In this document: piece by piece, positions 16,901 through 24,395 of the stretch | Layout of the letters: every line of letters starts with the position of its first letter | How positions within the stretch are numbered: the stretch's first letter is position 1 | Assembly: GCF_009208565.1 (NCBI RefSeq) | Contig: NZ_WFLK01000010.1 | Location: 62,001-126,000 of the forward strand | Direction: 5' to 3' | DNA: 64,000 bases | DNA from: Janthinobacterium aquaticum | GTDB taxonomy: Bacteria > Pseudomonadota > Gammaproteobacteria > Burkholderiales > Burkholderiaceae_D | Translations under genes and position numbers: made by a program | The notes under the pieces: model-generated | What the model was told of the DNA's origin: nothing | The model's database searches: none | What the model saw: the letters and a program-made list of their open reading frames with translations, nothing else

Positions 16901-16934
16901 TTGTGCGCGCCGGCCTGCAGGCTGGCGCGCACAA
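16901..16934. repeat. 34-bp near-perfect palindrome after the flavoprotein gene
   Basis: TTGTGCGCGCCgGCCTG and CAGGCtGGCGCGCACAA are 17-base arms with one mismatched pair and no loop. It begins 14 bases past the flavoprotein stop. No T-run follows, so it is either a weak terminator or an RNA-end-protecting hairpin. Confidence 0.7.
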
Positions 16935-16947
16935 AGTCAGCCCAGGC

Positions 16948-18321
16948 TCAATAGACGTCGCGGCAATAGCGGCCTTCTGCCGCCAGTCCATCGAGCGCCG
17001 GGCGCCCCAGCAGGTCTTCCAGCGCCTGGTCAACGCCGCCGGCCATGCCGGCCAGGCTGCCGCAGATATAGATGGCCGCGCCCTGCCCGATCCACCGCTT
17101 GAACTCATCGGCGTGCGTGCGCAGGCTGTCCTGCACATACAGGCGCTCCGGCTGGTCGCGTGAAAACACCACGTCCAGGCGCGGCAGGTCGCCGCTGGCG
17201 TGCCAGGCTTGCAGCTCTTCGCGGTAATGGTAGTCGTGCGCGGCGTTGCGCTCGCCAAAGATCAGCCAGTTGCGGCGCTGACCAGCCAGTATCCGGCTCT
17301 TCAGATGGCCGCGCAGGCCGGCTATGCCACTGCCATTGCCGATCAGGATCAATGGGCGCTGCGCGTTGTGCTCCAGGCGGAAGCGCCGGTGCGCACGCAG
17401 GCGCAGCTGCACCAGGTCGCCCGGCGCGCTGTGCTGCGTCAGCCAGCCCGACGCCAGGCCCAGGCTGCCATCGGGATGGCGGTGCTGGCGCACCAGCAGG
17501 TGCACGCTGCCGTCATGCGGAATCGAGGCGATCGAGTATTCGCGCGGCTGGGCCGGGTCAGATGGCGCTGCCACCTGCACCAGGTCGCCCGACTGCCAGT
17601 CGGGCAAGGCGCCGGCAGCTGGCGCCAGCTCGAGATGGAACACGGCGCCGCCGGCACTGCCGCAATTGAGTTCGCGGCGCGCCAGCAGGCGCCAGTCGTC
17701 AAAGGCCGGCGCGCTCCAGTCCGGCGCATCGCTGGTGCCGGCCAGATGGCTCAGGTGCTGGAACCACGCGCCGATGGTATCGGCACAGTTGCGGTCGACC
17801 TCGATGCGCTCGAACAGTCGCGCCGCACTTTGCGAGGCCAGCCAGTTGTCGAGCGCCCGACCAAAGCCGCAATACTGGCCGTAGCTGCTGTCGCCCAGCG
17901 CCAGCACCGCGTAATGCAGCTGTGGCAGCGGCACGTCGCCCGCCGCGCGCGTCATCAGGTGCTGCACAAAGGCAGCGGCGTTGTCGGGCGCATCGCCCTC
18001 GCCGTAAGTGCTGATCAAAAACAGCGCGCGCTCGCTGCGCTGCAGGTCATCGAGCGTCACTTCGGCCAGCGCACACAGGCGCACGGCCACACCGGCCAGT
18101 TGCAAACTGTGCGCCGTCTGCGTGGCCAGCTCTTCGGCATTGCCGGTCTGACTGGCATACGCGACCAGCCAGGCGCGCTGGCCGGCCAGTGCAGCCGTGG
18201 CCGCCTCGGCAGCGCGGCGCTTCTTGCGCGCGCGCAGCCACGGCGCCAGGCAGACGCTGGCATAACTGAGGGACAACCCGGCCAGCAGCACCAGGCGCGT
18301 CGTATCGTGCGTAAAAATCAT
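16948..18321 (-). CDS. Membrane-anchored sulfite-reductase-type flavoprotein (FMN/FAD/NADPH reductase)
   Basis: A diflavin reductase of the cytochrome P450 reductase/CysJ class. The N-terminus has one hydrophobic helix (LVLLAGLSLSYASVCLAPWL) and a basic stop. A flavodoxin domain follows (YASQTGNAEELATQTAHSLQ, STYGEGDAPDN, ALGDSSYGQYCGFG), then an FAD domain (REYSIASIP, and GLASGWLTQ) and an NADPH domain (ILIGNGSGIAGLRGHLKSR, IFGERN, YICGSLAGM). The C-terminus YCRDVY is typical. It probably passes electrons from NADPH into the membrane module encoded upstream. A TTG at 18333 overlaps the apbE stop; the ATG at 18321 is the alternative used here. It is the last gene of the five-gene Fur-controlled operon. 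Confidence 0.88.
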   Translation of the reverse strand: MIFTHDTTRLVLLAGLSLSYASVCLAPWLRARKKRRAAEAATAALAGQRAWLVAYASQTGNAEELATQTAHSLQLAGVAVRLCALAEVTLDDLQRSERALFLISTYGEGDAPDNAAAFVQHLMTRAAGDVPLPQLHYAVLALGDSSYGQYCGFGRALDNWLASQSAARLFERIEVDRNCADTIGAWFQHLSHLAGTSDAPDWSAPAFDDWRLLARRELNCGSAGGAVFHLELAPAAGALPDWQSGDLVQVAAPSDPAQPREYSIASIPHDGSVHLLVRQHRHPDGSLGLASGWLTQHSAPGDLVQLRLRAHRRFRLEHNAQRPLILIGNGSGIAGLRGHLKSRILAGQRRNWLIFGERNAAHDYHYREELQAWHASGDLPRLDVVFSRDQPERLYVQDSLRTHADEFKRWIGQGAAIYICGSLAGMAGGVDQALEDLLGRPALDGLAAEGRYCRDVY

Positions 18322-18329
18322 GGAAACAT

Positions 18330-19382
18330 TCAATCGTCAAGCATGGCCTGCATCGGGCTGCTCAAGGTTTCGCGGAAACGGTCGCCGTCGCGCTGCAGGA
18401 AGCGCGCCGCCAGCCCCTGCCGCTCGGCCAATGCCAGGCCATCGTCTGCGCCCAGCACCGTCAGCGCGGTCGACCAGGCGTCAGCGGCCATGCAATGCGC
18501 ATGCACCACCGTGACGGAGGCCAGCTGGTTGTTGATCGGCATGCCGCTGCGCGGATCGATGGTGTGGGCAAAGCGCGCCTCGCCGTGACGGAAAAAGCGC
18601 CGGTAGTCGCCCGAGGTGGCGACCGACAAACCATGCAGCGCCAGCATCATCTCCGGCGGCTGCAGGGCAGCATCAAGCCCGCTTTCGCCGGCGACCTGCT
18701 CCAGCATGACCCACCAGGGCTGGCCGTCGGGCTTGCTACCGGCGCCGCGCAGCTCGCCCCCCACTTCCACCAGGTAATGCTGCACGCCCTGGCTGTCGAG
18801 ATAGCGCGCCAGGCGGTCCACGCCATAGCCCTTGGCCACCGCCGACAGATCGAGCTGCAGTCCACCCGGCTGCTGCACGCGGCGCGCCGGCAGATCGCAC
18901 TGCAGGTGCTGCCGCTGGTGCTGGTGCTGCGCCAGCAGGTCGCTTACCTCAGCCTGCACCGGCGGCACGAAGCCCTCTTCATCATAACGGTTGCGCGGAC
19001 CGAAACCCCAGCGGTTGACCAGCGCACCGGCGCAGGGATCGTAGGCGCCGCCACTGGCCTCGGTGACCTGCAGGGCAAAGCCCAGCACTTCGCAAAAAGC
19101 GGCCGGCAGCACCTGCCAGCTGCCAGCTTGAGCGCGGTTGAAGCGGCCCAGGTCCGAGGTCTCGCTCCAGTGGCTCATTTGCGCCACCACCAGGTCGAGC
19201 TGCTGCTGCAGGCCCAGCTGCAGGTCAACGCTGCCGGCGCGCCCAGGCGTGACCGGATCGAGCAGGCGCACCGACCAGCTGGTGCCCATCGTCAAGCCGC
19301 GAAAATCGCGGATCGCGGCGCCTTCGGGCGCCAGCTGGTCGGAAATGTGCTGCGGCAGCAGAACCCGGCGCGTACTGTGCAT
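18330..19382 (-). CDS. apbE: ApbE-family FAD:protein FMN transferase
   Basis: Transfers FMN from FAD onto Thr/Ser of target proteins. The 350-residue protein has FRGLTMGTSWSVRL at the start, the conserved LDLSAVAKGYGVDRLARYL block, GGELRGAG, the HTIDPRSGMPI motif, and the Mg-binding DAWSTALTVLG region. Unlike most ApbE proteins it shows no signal peptide or lipobox at the N-terminus (MHSTRRVLLPQHISDQLAPE). Its start overlaps the DUF4198 stop (TAATG). The expected acceptor, a DUF2271 protein with an SGAT motif, is two genes upstream. Confidence 0.92.
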   Translation of the reverse strand: MHSTRRVLLPQHISDQLAPEGAAIRDFRGLTMGTSWSVRLLDPVTPGRAGSVDLQLGLQQQLDLVVAQMSHWSETSDLGRFNRAQAGSWQVLPAAFCEVLGFALQVTEASGGAYDPCAGALVNRWGFGPRNRYDEEGFVPPVQAEVSDLLAQHQHQRQHLQCDLPARRVQQPGGLQLDLSAVAKGYGVDRLARYLDSQGVQHYLVEVGGELRGAGSKPDGQPWWVMLEQVAGESGLDAALQPPEMMLALHGLSVATSGDYRRFFRHGEARFAHTIDPRSGMPINNQLASVTVVHAHCMAADAWSTALTVLGADDGLALAERQGLAARFLQRDGDRFRETLSSPMQAMLDD

Positions 19383-20206
19383 TACTCTGGCAGCACTTCC
19401 ACCGTGGCCGCATAGGTCATGCGACGCTCGGGCATGGCTGGCGGCTGGCCGGCCACGGCCGGTGCGGCCGCTGGCCAGCTGCTGCTGACGTAGTACATAC
19501 CGGCTGCCGGCACCGTAAAGGTGATCTCGCCCTTGGCGTCGGTGCTCTGGCGGATTTCACCGAGCACGCCGCGGTAGCGCACGCCGCCGGGCACCAGGCT
19601 GAACGCCTGGTTGGCAGCAGGTTTACCGTCGACCAGGAAACGCCAGGTGGCTTTTTCACCGGCGCGCAGGTCGTTCGGATGGGTGACCGGCACCAGCTCC
19701 AGGCCCACGCCGGTCGGCTTGAACACTTCATTGCTGGTTTCCGCATTGCTGAAGAAGGTTTCCAGGCGGCCTGCGGTGCGCGTGACTTTCAGATCCTGCG
19801 CGTCAGCCGGCACGTCTTTCTTGAACGTTTCTTCATTGCCACGGAAGCGCTTCTGCTCGCCGCCCACTTTGTAGTTGGCAAACACGGTCTGCGACACGAT
19901 GGCCGCCTTGTAGGTGCCAGGCTTGACCATCTTGACGTCAAACACGCTGCGCAGACGGCCGGTAATCGCGTTCGACGGTTCAACTTTGGCGCCATCCGGG
20001 CCGATTACCTGCAGCTGGTCCAGGCGCAGCGGCTGGTGATCGATTTCAAACAGGCCCTCGGAAATGGCGGCGTCGACCGTGACCCAGGCGTCCTTGCTTT
20101 CCACCATGGTGCTCGATGGCACCATCCACGGACGATGCGCATGGGCGCTCAGGGCCACGCCGGACAGGGTCAGCACGATCAGGGTCTTGTTCAGTTGCTT
20201 CAACAT
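19382..20206 (-). CDS. DUF4198 periplasmic protein
   Basis: 274 residues with a Sec signal peptide ending SAHA, after which the mature chain would start HRPWMVPSSTMV. DUF4198 proteins often begin with such a His-x-x-Trp segment, and several are linked to metal handling (NikM-like), so an N-terminal metal site is plausible. The rest is beta-rich (ETFFSNAETSNEVFKPTGVG, TWRFLVDGKP). It follows the DUF2271 gene by 12 bases and overlaps apbE by one base. The exact role in the operon is unknown. Confidence 0.88.
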   Translation of the reverse strand: MLKQLNKTLIVLTLSGVALSAHAHRPWMVPSSTMVESKDAWVTVDAAISEGLFEIDHQPLRLDQLQVIGPDGAKVEPSNAITGRLRSVFDVKMVKPGTYKAAIVSQTVFANYKVGGEQKRFRGNEETFKKDVPADAQDLKVTRTAGRLETFFSNAETSNEVFKPTGVGLELVPVTHPNDLRAGEKATWRFLVDGKPAANQAFSLVPGGVRYRGVLGEIRQSTDAKGEITFTVPAAGMYYVSSSWPAAAPAVAGQPPAMPERRMTYAATVEVLPE

Positions 20207-20218
20207 GATAGGCTGGCC

Positions 20219-20734
20219 TTATGGTTTGAGTTGGACGAGGACGTTACCGAGTTCTTCCTTGCCTTTGGCCGGCACCGACTGGGCCGACTTGGACGGCCAC
20301 TGGAACGGCACGCGCACCAGTTCACGGCCGCCGGCTTCGCGCGCCGCTTCCACCACCAGCTGGTATTCGCCAGCCGGCAGCTTGTCGAGCATGGCTTTCG
20401 CACCAGGGAAGGTCAAGGTATGCTCGCCCGGCGCGCGGGTAGCGCCGCTGACGCCATCGACCGGCATGGCCAGGTCGCGGCCGCTCTTGCGCCACCACTG
20501 GCGCATGTCCTTGAGCCATTTCTCGCCCGCCTTGTCTTTTTTCTTGACGTCATACAGCACCGCCAGGTTGCCGACCACTTTCTGGTCGGCCGACTCCAGC
20601 CATGCCGCCACGTACGGGCGATGATATTCGGCCACGTTCAGTTGCGGGATTTCAAGCTTGAGGGTCAGGTCGGCCGCCATGGCCGAGGTGCCGATCAGGG
20701 GAAGGCCGAGCGCAAGGGAGTAGCGTAATTTCAT
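20219..20734 (-). CDS. DUF2271 protein, predicted flavinylated
   Basis: 171 residues with a signal peptide (MKLRYSLALGLPLIGTSAMA-AD). Residues 93-99 read DGVSGAT, which fits the D-x-x-(S/T)-G-A-(T/S) acceptor motif used by ApbE flavin transferases, so Thr99 is the predicted FMN attachment site. KYHRP-like and WLKDMRQWWRKSGRDL segments are characteristic of DUF2271. It lies between the PepSY membrane protein and DUF4198, and probably works as a periplasmic flavin electron carrier. Confidence 0.88.
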   Translation of the reverse strand: MKLRYSLALGLPLIGTSAMAADLTLKLEIPQLNVAEYHRPYVAAWLESADQKVVGNLAVLYDVKKKDKAGEKWLKDMRQWWRKSGRDLAMPVDGVSGATRAPGEHTLTFPGAKAMLDKLPAGEYQLVVEAAREAGGRELVRVPFQWPSKSAQSVPAKGKEELGNVLVQLKP

Positions 20735-20772
20735 GGTGTGCCTGTCAAAGTGAAGAAAAAATCAGTGGATAA

Positions 20773-21423
20773 TCAGTGGATAAACAGCAGCGCAATGGCG
20801 CAGGGAATCAGGATGCCCAGGCCGACCATCGGCCAGGTCAAGGGACGGTTTGTTGCGTGGAACTTCAGGATCAGCAGGCCCGTCACGCAGAACACGATGC
20901 ACAGGCCGGCAAAAATATCGATAAACCAGATCCAGGCCGTGCCGGTATTGCGGCCCTTGTGGACGTCGTTCAGCCAGGAAATCCAGCCACGGTCGGTCAG
21001 CTCATATTCGGCGGCGCCGTCTTCCAGGCCGATGCGCACCCAGGCGTCGCCGCCGGCCTTGGGCAACGGCAGATAGACCTCGTCGAGGCTCCATTCGGCC
21101 GGCCGGCCGCCCGCATTGAGCGACCATTGCTGCTTGAGCCAGCGCTCGGCGCTGTCGGGCATGGGCGCATTGGCGCCATCATGCTTGCCGGCATACGCGG
21201 ACAATTCGCTCAGCAGCGGCGGCGGCAGCACCGCTTTCTGGCGCGTAATGGCAGGCTTGGCCTCGATCTGGCTGGCGTGGTTGAGGGTAATGCCGGTGAT
21301 GGCAAACAAAAACATGCCCAGCAGGCAAAGCGCCGAACTGATCCAGTGCCACTGGTGTAACTGTTTAAGCCATACGGCGCGGCTGGCGTTGCTCTGGGCC
21401 TTGTCGGCGTTGGCTTGCTTCAT
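20773..21423 (-). CDS. PepSY-associated membrane protein
   Basis: 216 residues with three hydrophobic helices: about residues 28-48 (ISSALCLLGMFLFAITGITL), 165-186 (AWIWFIDIFAGLCIVFCVTG) and 196-214. A periplasmic PepSY-like region lies between the first two. Histidines near the helices (LHQWHW, LNHA, NDVHKGRNTG, LKFHATNR) could bind heme, as in PepSY_TM proteins. It is the first gene of the operon; a 27-bp Fur palindrome lies 45 bases upstream. Likely the transmembrane electron conduit. Confidence 0.87.
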   Translation of the reverse strand: MKQANADKAQSNASRAVWLKQLHQWHWISSALCLLGMFLFAITGITLNHASQIEAKPAITRQKAVLPPPLLSELSAYAGKHDGANAPMPDSAERWLKQQWSLNAGGRPAEWSLDEVYLPLPKAGGDAWVRIGLEDGAAEYELTDRGWISWLNDVHKGRNTGTAWIWFIDIFAGLCIVFCVTGLLILKFHATNRPLTWPMVGLGILIPCAIALLFIH

Positions 21424-21467
21424 TTCCTGTTTCTACCCTTAGCTCGGCTTTATTGTAAAGATTATCC

Positions 21468-21494
21468 AATAAATGATAATGATTATCATTTATT
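21468..21494. promoter_or_regulatory. Fur box of the PepSY-DUF2271-DUF4198-apbE operon
   Basis: AATAAATGATAAT and ATTATCATTTATT are perfect 13-bp inverted arms around a single G, and a 19-base register matches the Fur consensus at 15 positions. It stands 45 bases before the PepSY gene. This is the strongest operator in the window and implies repression by iron. Confidence 0.92.
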
Positions 21495-21685
21495 AAGTCA
21501 ATATCAGAGTGCGCTAGTGCAACAACGTTTTGTAACAACTCAGATACATGCGCGTCTGACAAGCCGGCAGGCGGATTGGCCTTCACGGTACGGTGTCGTA
21601 CAGAGTGCCGTTGCCTCACGCACTATGCTGGTCTGGTAGCGAACGCCCTGCCTACCATTTTCAGTACGATTCCAAGGAGAACGAT

Positions 21686-22183
21686 ATGAGTTACTACACC
21701 AGCGAACAACTGAACACCATCGTCAGCAAGATCGAACACGTGCGCTTCGGCATGTTTACCACTAGCGACGACACCCGCACGCTGACCAGCCGCCCATTGA
21801 CCCAGCAGCAGGTCGATACCAATGGCCAGATGTGGTTTATCGTCTCCGACGAGGCCGCCTATACACGCGACCTGCTCAACAACCCGCAAGTCAATGTCAG
21901 CTTCGCCGAACCTTCGGACAGCCTGTATGTATCGGTGTGCGGGCGCGCCGAACTGGTCAAGGACCGCGCCAAGGCCGAAGAGTTGTGGAATCCGATGGTC
22001 AAGGCCTGGTTCCCGGGCGGCCTCGACGATCCGCACCTGGCGCTGATCAAGGTCACCATCCAGTCGGCTGAATACTGGGACAGCGACGCCAGCAAGATGC
22101 GCCAGTTCTTTGAAATGGCCAAGGCGGCCTTTACCGGCGACAAGCCAAAAGACCTGGGCGAACATGGCAAGGTCGAACTGTAA
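21686..22183 (+). CDS. Pyridoxamine-phosphate-oxidase-fold protein, general stress family
   Basis: A 165-residue split-barrel flavin-binding-type protein of the general stress protein 26 class: KIEHVRFGMFTTSDDTRTLTSRPL, MWFIVSD, NPQVNVSFAEPSDSLYVSVC, and a WFPGGLDDPHLALIKV segment. It binds flavin in relatives; substrate unknown. AAGGAG sits eight bases before ATG at 21686; the longer open frame upstream has no ribosome site. Divergent from the Fur-controlled operon, with the Fur box about 190 bases away, so it may not share that control. Confidence 0.9.
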   Translation: MSYYTSEQLNTIVSKIEHVRFGMFTTSDDTRTLTSRPLTQQQVDTNGQMWFIVSDEAAYTRDLLNNPQVNVSFAEPSDSLYVSVCGRAELVKDRAKAEELWNPMVKAWFPGGLDDPHLALIKVTIQSAEYWDSDASKMRQFFEMAKAAFTGDKPKDLGEHGKVEL

Positions 22184-22196
22184 GATCTGCTATTTT

Positions 22197-22237
22197 TACC
22201 CGGGTATTATTGACTTTTAATTTAACCCGGGTAAAAT
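22197..22237 (+). promoter_or_regulatory. Promoter with two ACCCGGGT operators upstream of the DUF2239 gene
   Basis: TTGACT (22210-22215) and TAAAAT (22232-22237) are separated by 16 bases and form a good sigma-70 promoter. The palindrome TACCCGGGTA (22197-22206) ends just before the -35, and a second ACCCGGGT (22225-22232) touches the -10. Their centres are 27 bases apart. The arrangement is that of a repressor covering both promoter elements. The regulator is not encoded nearby. Confidence 0.75.
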
Positions 22238-22260
22238 TACCTCCAACCCAAGGAGGAACC

Positions 22261-22857
22261 ATGTCTGACACCCACGCCGTATCGCTGACCGCTTTTGCGG
22301 GCAAGCAAAAGATCGCCACCGGCACCCTGCATGCGCTGGCGCCGCTACTGAAGGAACGCGTGACGCGCGAACCGGAAGCACAAATCCTGATTTTCAATGA
22401 CGATAACGGCAAGCAGGTCGACCTCAACCTGCATGGCAGCCTGGCGGAAGTGCTGCAGCGCCTGCCTGCGCCACGGCCAGTTGATGCCGACACTGTCAGC
22501 ACGCCACGCACGGCGGGACGGCCGAAACTGGGCGTCACTGCGCGTGAAGTGACCTTGCTGCCGCGCCACTGGGAATGGCTGGCCGGCCAGCCGGGCGGCG
22601 CGTCGGTGGCGCTACGCAAGCTGGTGGAGCAGGCGCAGCGCGATAATCGGGACATCGATCAGCAGCGCCAGGCGCGCGATGCAGCCTACCAGTTCATGAG
22701 TGCGCTGGCAGGCGACGAAGCTGGTTTCGAGGAGGCCAGCCGTGCGCTGTTTGCGGGGCGTCGCGATGACTTTCTGCGGCAGGTGCAGGCCTGGCCGGAT
22801 GATGTGCGCGAGCATGTCTCGCGGCTGGCGGACAAAAGCTGGCCCGCCAGCACGTGA
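22261..22857 (+). CDS. DUF2239 family protein
   Basis: 198 residues of unknown function. It has a beta-rich N-terminal part (ILIFNDDNGKQVDLNLHG), the family core GRPKLGVTAREVTLLPRHWE with WLAGQPGGASVALRKLVE, and a C-terminal helical region. The GRPKLGV and RALRKLVE-like parts resemble DNA- or nucleic-acid-binding helices, but no role is known. AGGAGG stands five bases before ATG. It is preceded by a well-formed operator/promoter, so it is likely induced by a specific signal. Confidence 0.88.
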   Translation: MSDTHAVSLTAFAGKQKIATGTLHALAPLLKERVTREPEAQILIFNDDNGKQVDLNLHGSLAEVLQRLPAPRPVDADTVSTPRTAGRPKLGVTAREVTLLPRHWEWLAGQPGGASVALRKLVEQAQRDNRDIDQQRQARDAAYQFMSALAGDEAGFEEASRALFAGRRDDFLRQVQAWPDDVREHVSRLADKSWPAST

Positions 22858-22869
22858 GTTGGTAGTAAA

Positions 22870-23142
22870 TCAGACGCCCGTACTGCCGGTCGTATCAGGG
22901 GCGTCGTCAGCGCTTTGCCGGTTCTGCCCGGCGCTGCCGCCCTGATGATGCGGCAGGCGATCAGCACGCCGCACCTCGCCAATGGCGTACAGGTCGTCGC
23001 CGATATCTAGCCCCTGCCCGCTGTCGACCAGCACAAAGCTTTCACCTTCTCCGGAATGACTCTGCTTGTTGCCCTGCACCTTGCCAGGGTCGTGCGCACC
23101 GGGACCGGTCCGTTCATTTGCCTCGTTGTCGGTATGCGCCAT
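22870..23142 (-). CDS. Small hydrophilic protein of unknown function
   Basis: 90 residues, Gly/Asp/Ser/Gln-rich: MAHTDNEANERTGPGAHDPG, then SFVLVDSGQGLDIGDDLYAI. There are no hydrophobic helices or cysteines. GGGAGG stands six bases before the ATG, which supports a real gene. No family is recognised; the composition suggests a disordered stress-type protein. It is convergent with the DUF2239 gene, 12 bases away. Confidence 0.65.
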   Translation of the reverse strand: MAHTDNEANERTGPGAHDPGKVQGNKQSHSGEGESFVLVDSGQGLDIGDDLYAIGEVRRADRLPHHQGGSAGQNRQSADDAPDTTGSTGV

Positions 23143-23270
23143 ACCTGCCTCCCTGTCGGTTTCCCGGTAAGCCGCTGCAAGATTGCAGCCACTTCAGGAT
23201 AGTGCACGCAAGCTACAACAGACAGAGGAAAATGCAGGGCAATGGCGTAGGACTGGTCCCACAGCACCCG

Positions 23271-23558
23271 CTAGCCGCCCTGCTTGCTGCCGCTGCCCTG
23301 CTTGCCGCCGGTACTCTGGCGGTTGCCGTCGTTCTTGTGGCTCTGGCTGCCGGCGCGGCGCGCTTCTTCCGACGTGAATTCATGCGCCGTGCCTTTTTCA
23401 TGTGCGGCGCGGCCGCCTTCGCTGGCGATCTGGCGCTGCTGCGCCGGGTCCATGGAAGCAAAGCCGCGCTTGCTGGTATCGCTTTGCTTATTGTTGCCAC
23501 TACTGCTGCCGCTGCCCGATTTTTGTTGCCCCTGCTTGTTGCCGCCCGATGTCGCCAT
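23271..23558 (-). CDS. KGG-repeat stress protein (YciG/GsiB-like)
   Basis: 95 residues, strongly hydrophilic, with two KGG-type motifs: KRGFASMDPAQQRQIASEGG and the following RAAHEKGTAHEFTSEEARRA. Gly/Ser/Gln/Lys-rich tails lie on both sides. KGG proteins are hydrophilins linked to general stress. GAGGAG lies six bases before ATG. It shares direction with the unknown gene at 22870-23142, 128 bases downstream. Confidence 0.87.
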   Translation of the reverse strand: MATSGGNKQGQQKSGSGSSSGNNKQSDTSKRGFASMDPAQQRQIASEGGRAAHEKGTAHEFTSEEARRAGSQSHKNDGNRQSTGGKQGSGSKQGG

Positions 23559-23720
23559 GATGATCTCCTCGATATACTGTGGATGGGAATACTCATCTTA
23601 GTTCGCAGCCGCCAGCTTCCCTATAGGCGCAGGGCAAGCGTCGGTGTAGGCGCATTCCCGCCGCCGGTCATCCAGTTACGCCGGGATTTTGATGCCCGGT
23701 ATCGTAACCAGGGCTGCTGC

Positions 23721-24395
23721 TCAACCGTGGCCAGGTACGCGAAACACGGCCTCATCGGCTGTCACAAACACCTGCTCGCCCGCTTGCGGCTGCTGCGCAT
23801 GACCGCCGGTAAAGGCGCCGAATGACGGCAGGATGGCGCGCGTGGCGCCCAACAGGAAACATGGCAGGCGCAGCGTGTCGCGCGCGGTGCGCAGATGAAA
23901 TACCGGGTGTACATGGCCGGCCAGCACATAGGCCTCGCAGATCAGGTCCGGATGATGGCACAGTGCAAACGGCCCGACCCGGTGCGGCTCGTCAACCATG
24001 GCAATATCGAGCGCCACCGGCGGATCGCCGGCATGCAGGTCATGGTTGCCGCGCACCAGCGTCAGGCGCAGCTGTCGATGATGCAAGCGCCAGGCCTGCA
24101 TGGCGCCCAGGGTAGCCGGCGCACGGGCCGCTTTGGCGTGCAGGAAGTCGCCCAGGAAGACGATCTCGTCGCAGGCGTAACGCGCCAGCAGCGCATCGAG
24201 CGCCTGCAGATTCTGGGTGGTGGTGCCGCGCGGCACTGGCACGCCCAGCGCGCGAAAGGCGGTGGCCTTGCCGAAGTGGATATCGGCAATCATGAGCATG
24301 CGCCGCGCCGGCCAGTAGACGGCTTTCTCGGCCAGCAGCCACAACGTCTCGCCAGCCAGTTCGACCGCACAGTAGCGGGTATCGGCTACGCTCAT
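23721..24395 (-). CDS. pdeM: Ligase-associated DNA damage response metallophosphoesterase
   Basis: A 224-residue binuclear metallophosphoesterase (MPE). It has the five family motifs: [48 protein letters not shown]. It is the last gene of a four-gene repair cluster, overlapping the helicase gene by ATGA. In the Pseudomonas putida cluster the counterpart is a Mn-dependent DNA nuclease. Deduced function here is the same. Confidence 0.93.
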   Translation of the reverse strand: MSVADTRYCAVELAGETLWLLAEKAVYWPARRMLMIADIHFGKATAFRALGVPVPRGTTTQNLQALDALLARYACDEIVFLGDFLHAKAARAPATLGAMQAWRLHHRQLRLTLVRGNHDLHAGDPPVALDIAMVDEPHRVGPFALCHHPDLICEAYVLAGHVHPVFHLRTARDTLRLPCFLLGATRAILPSFGAFTGGHAQQPQAGEQVFVTADEAVFRVPGHG

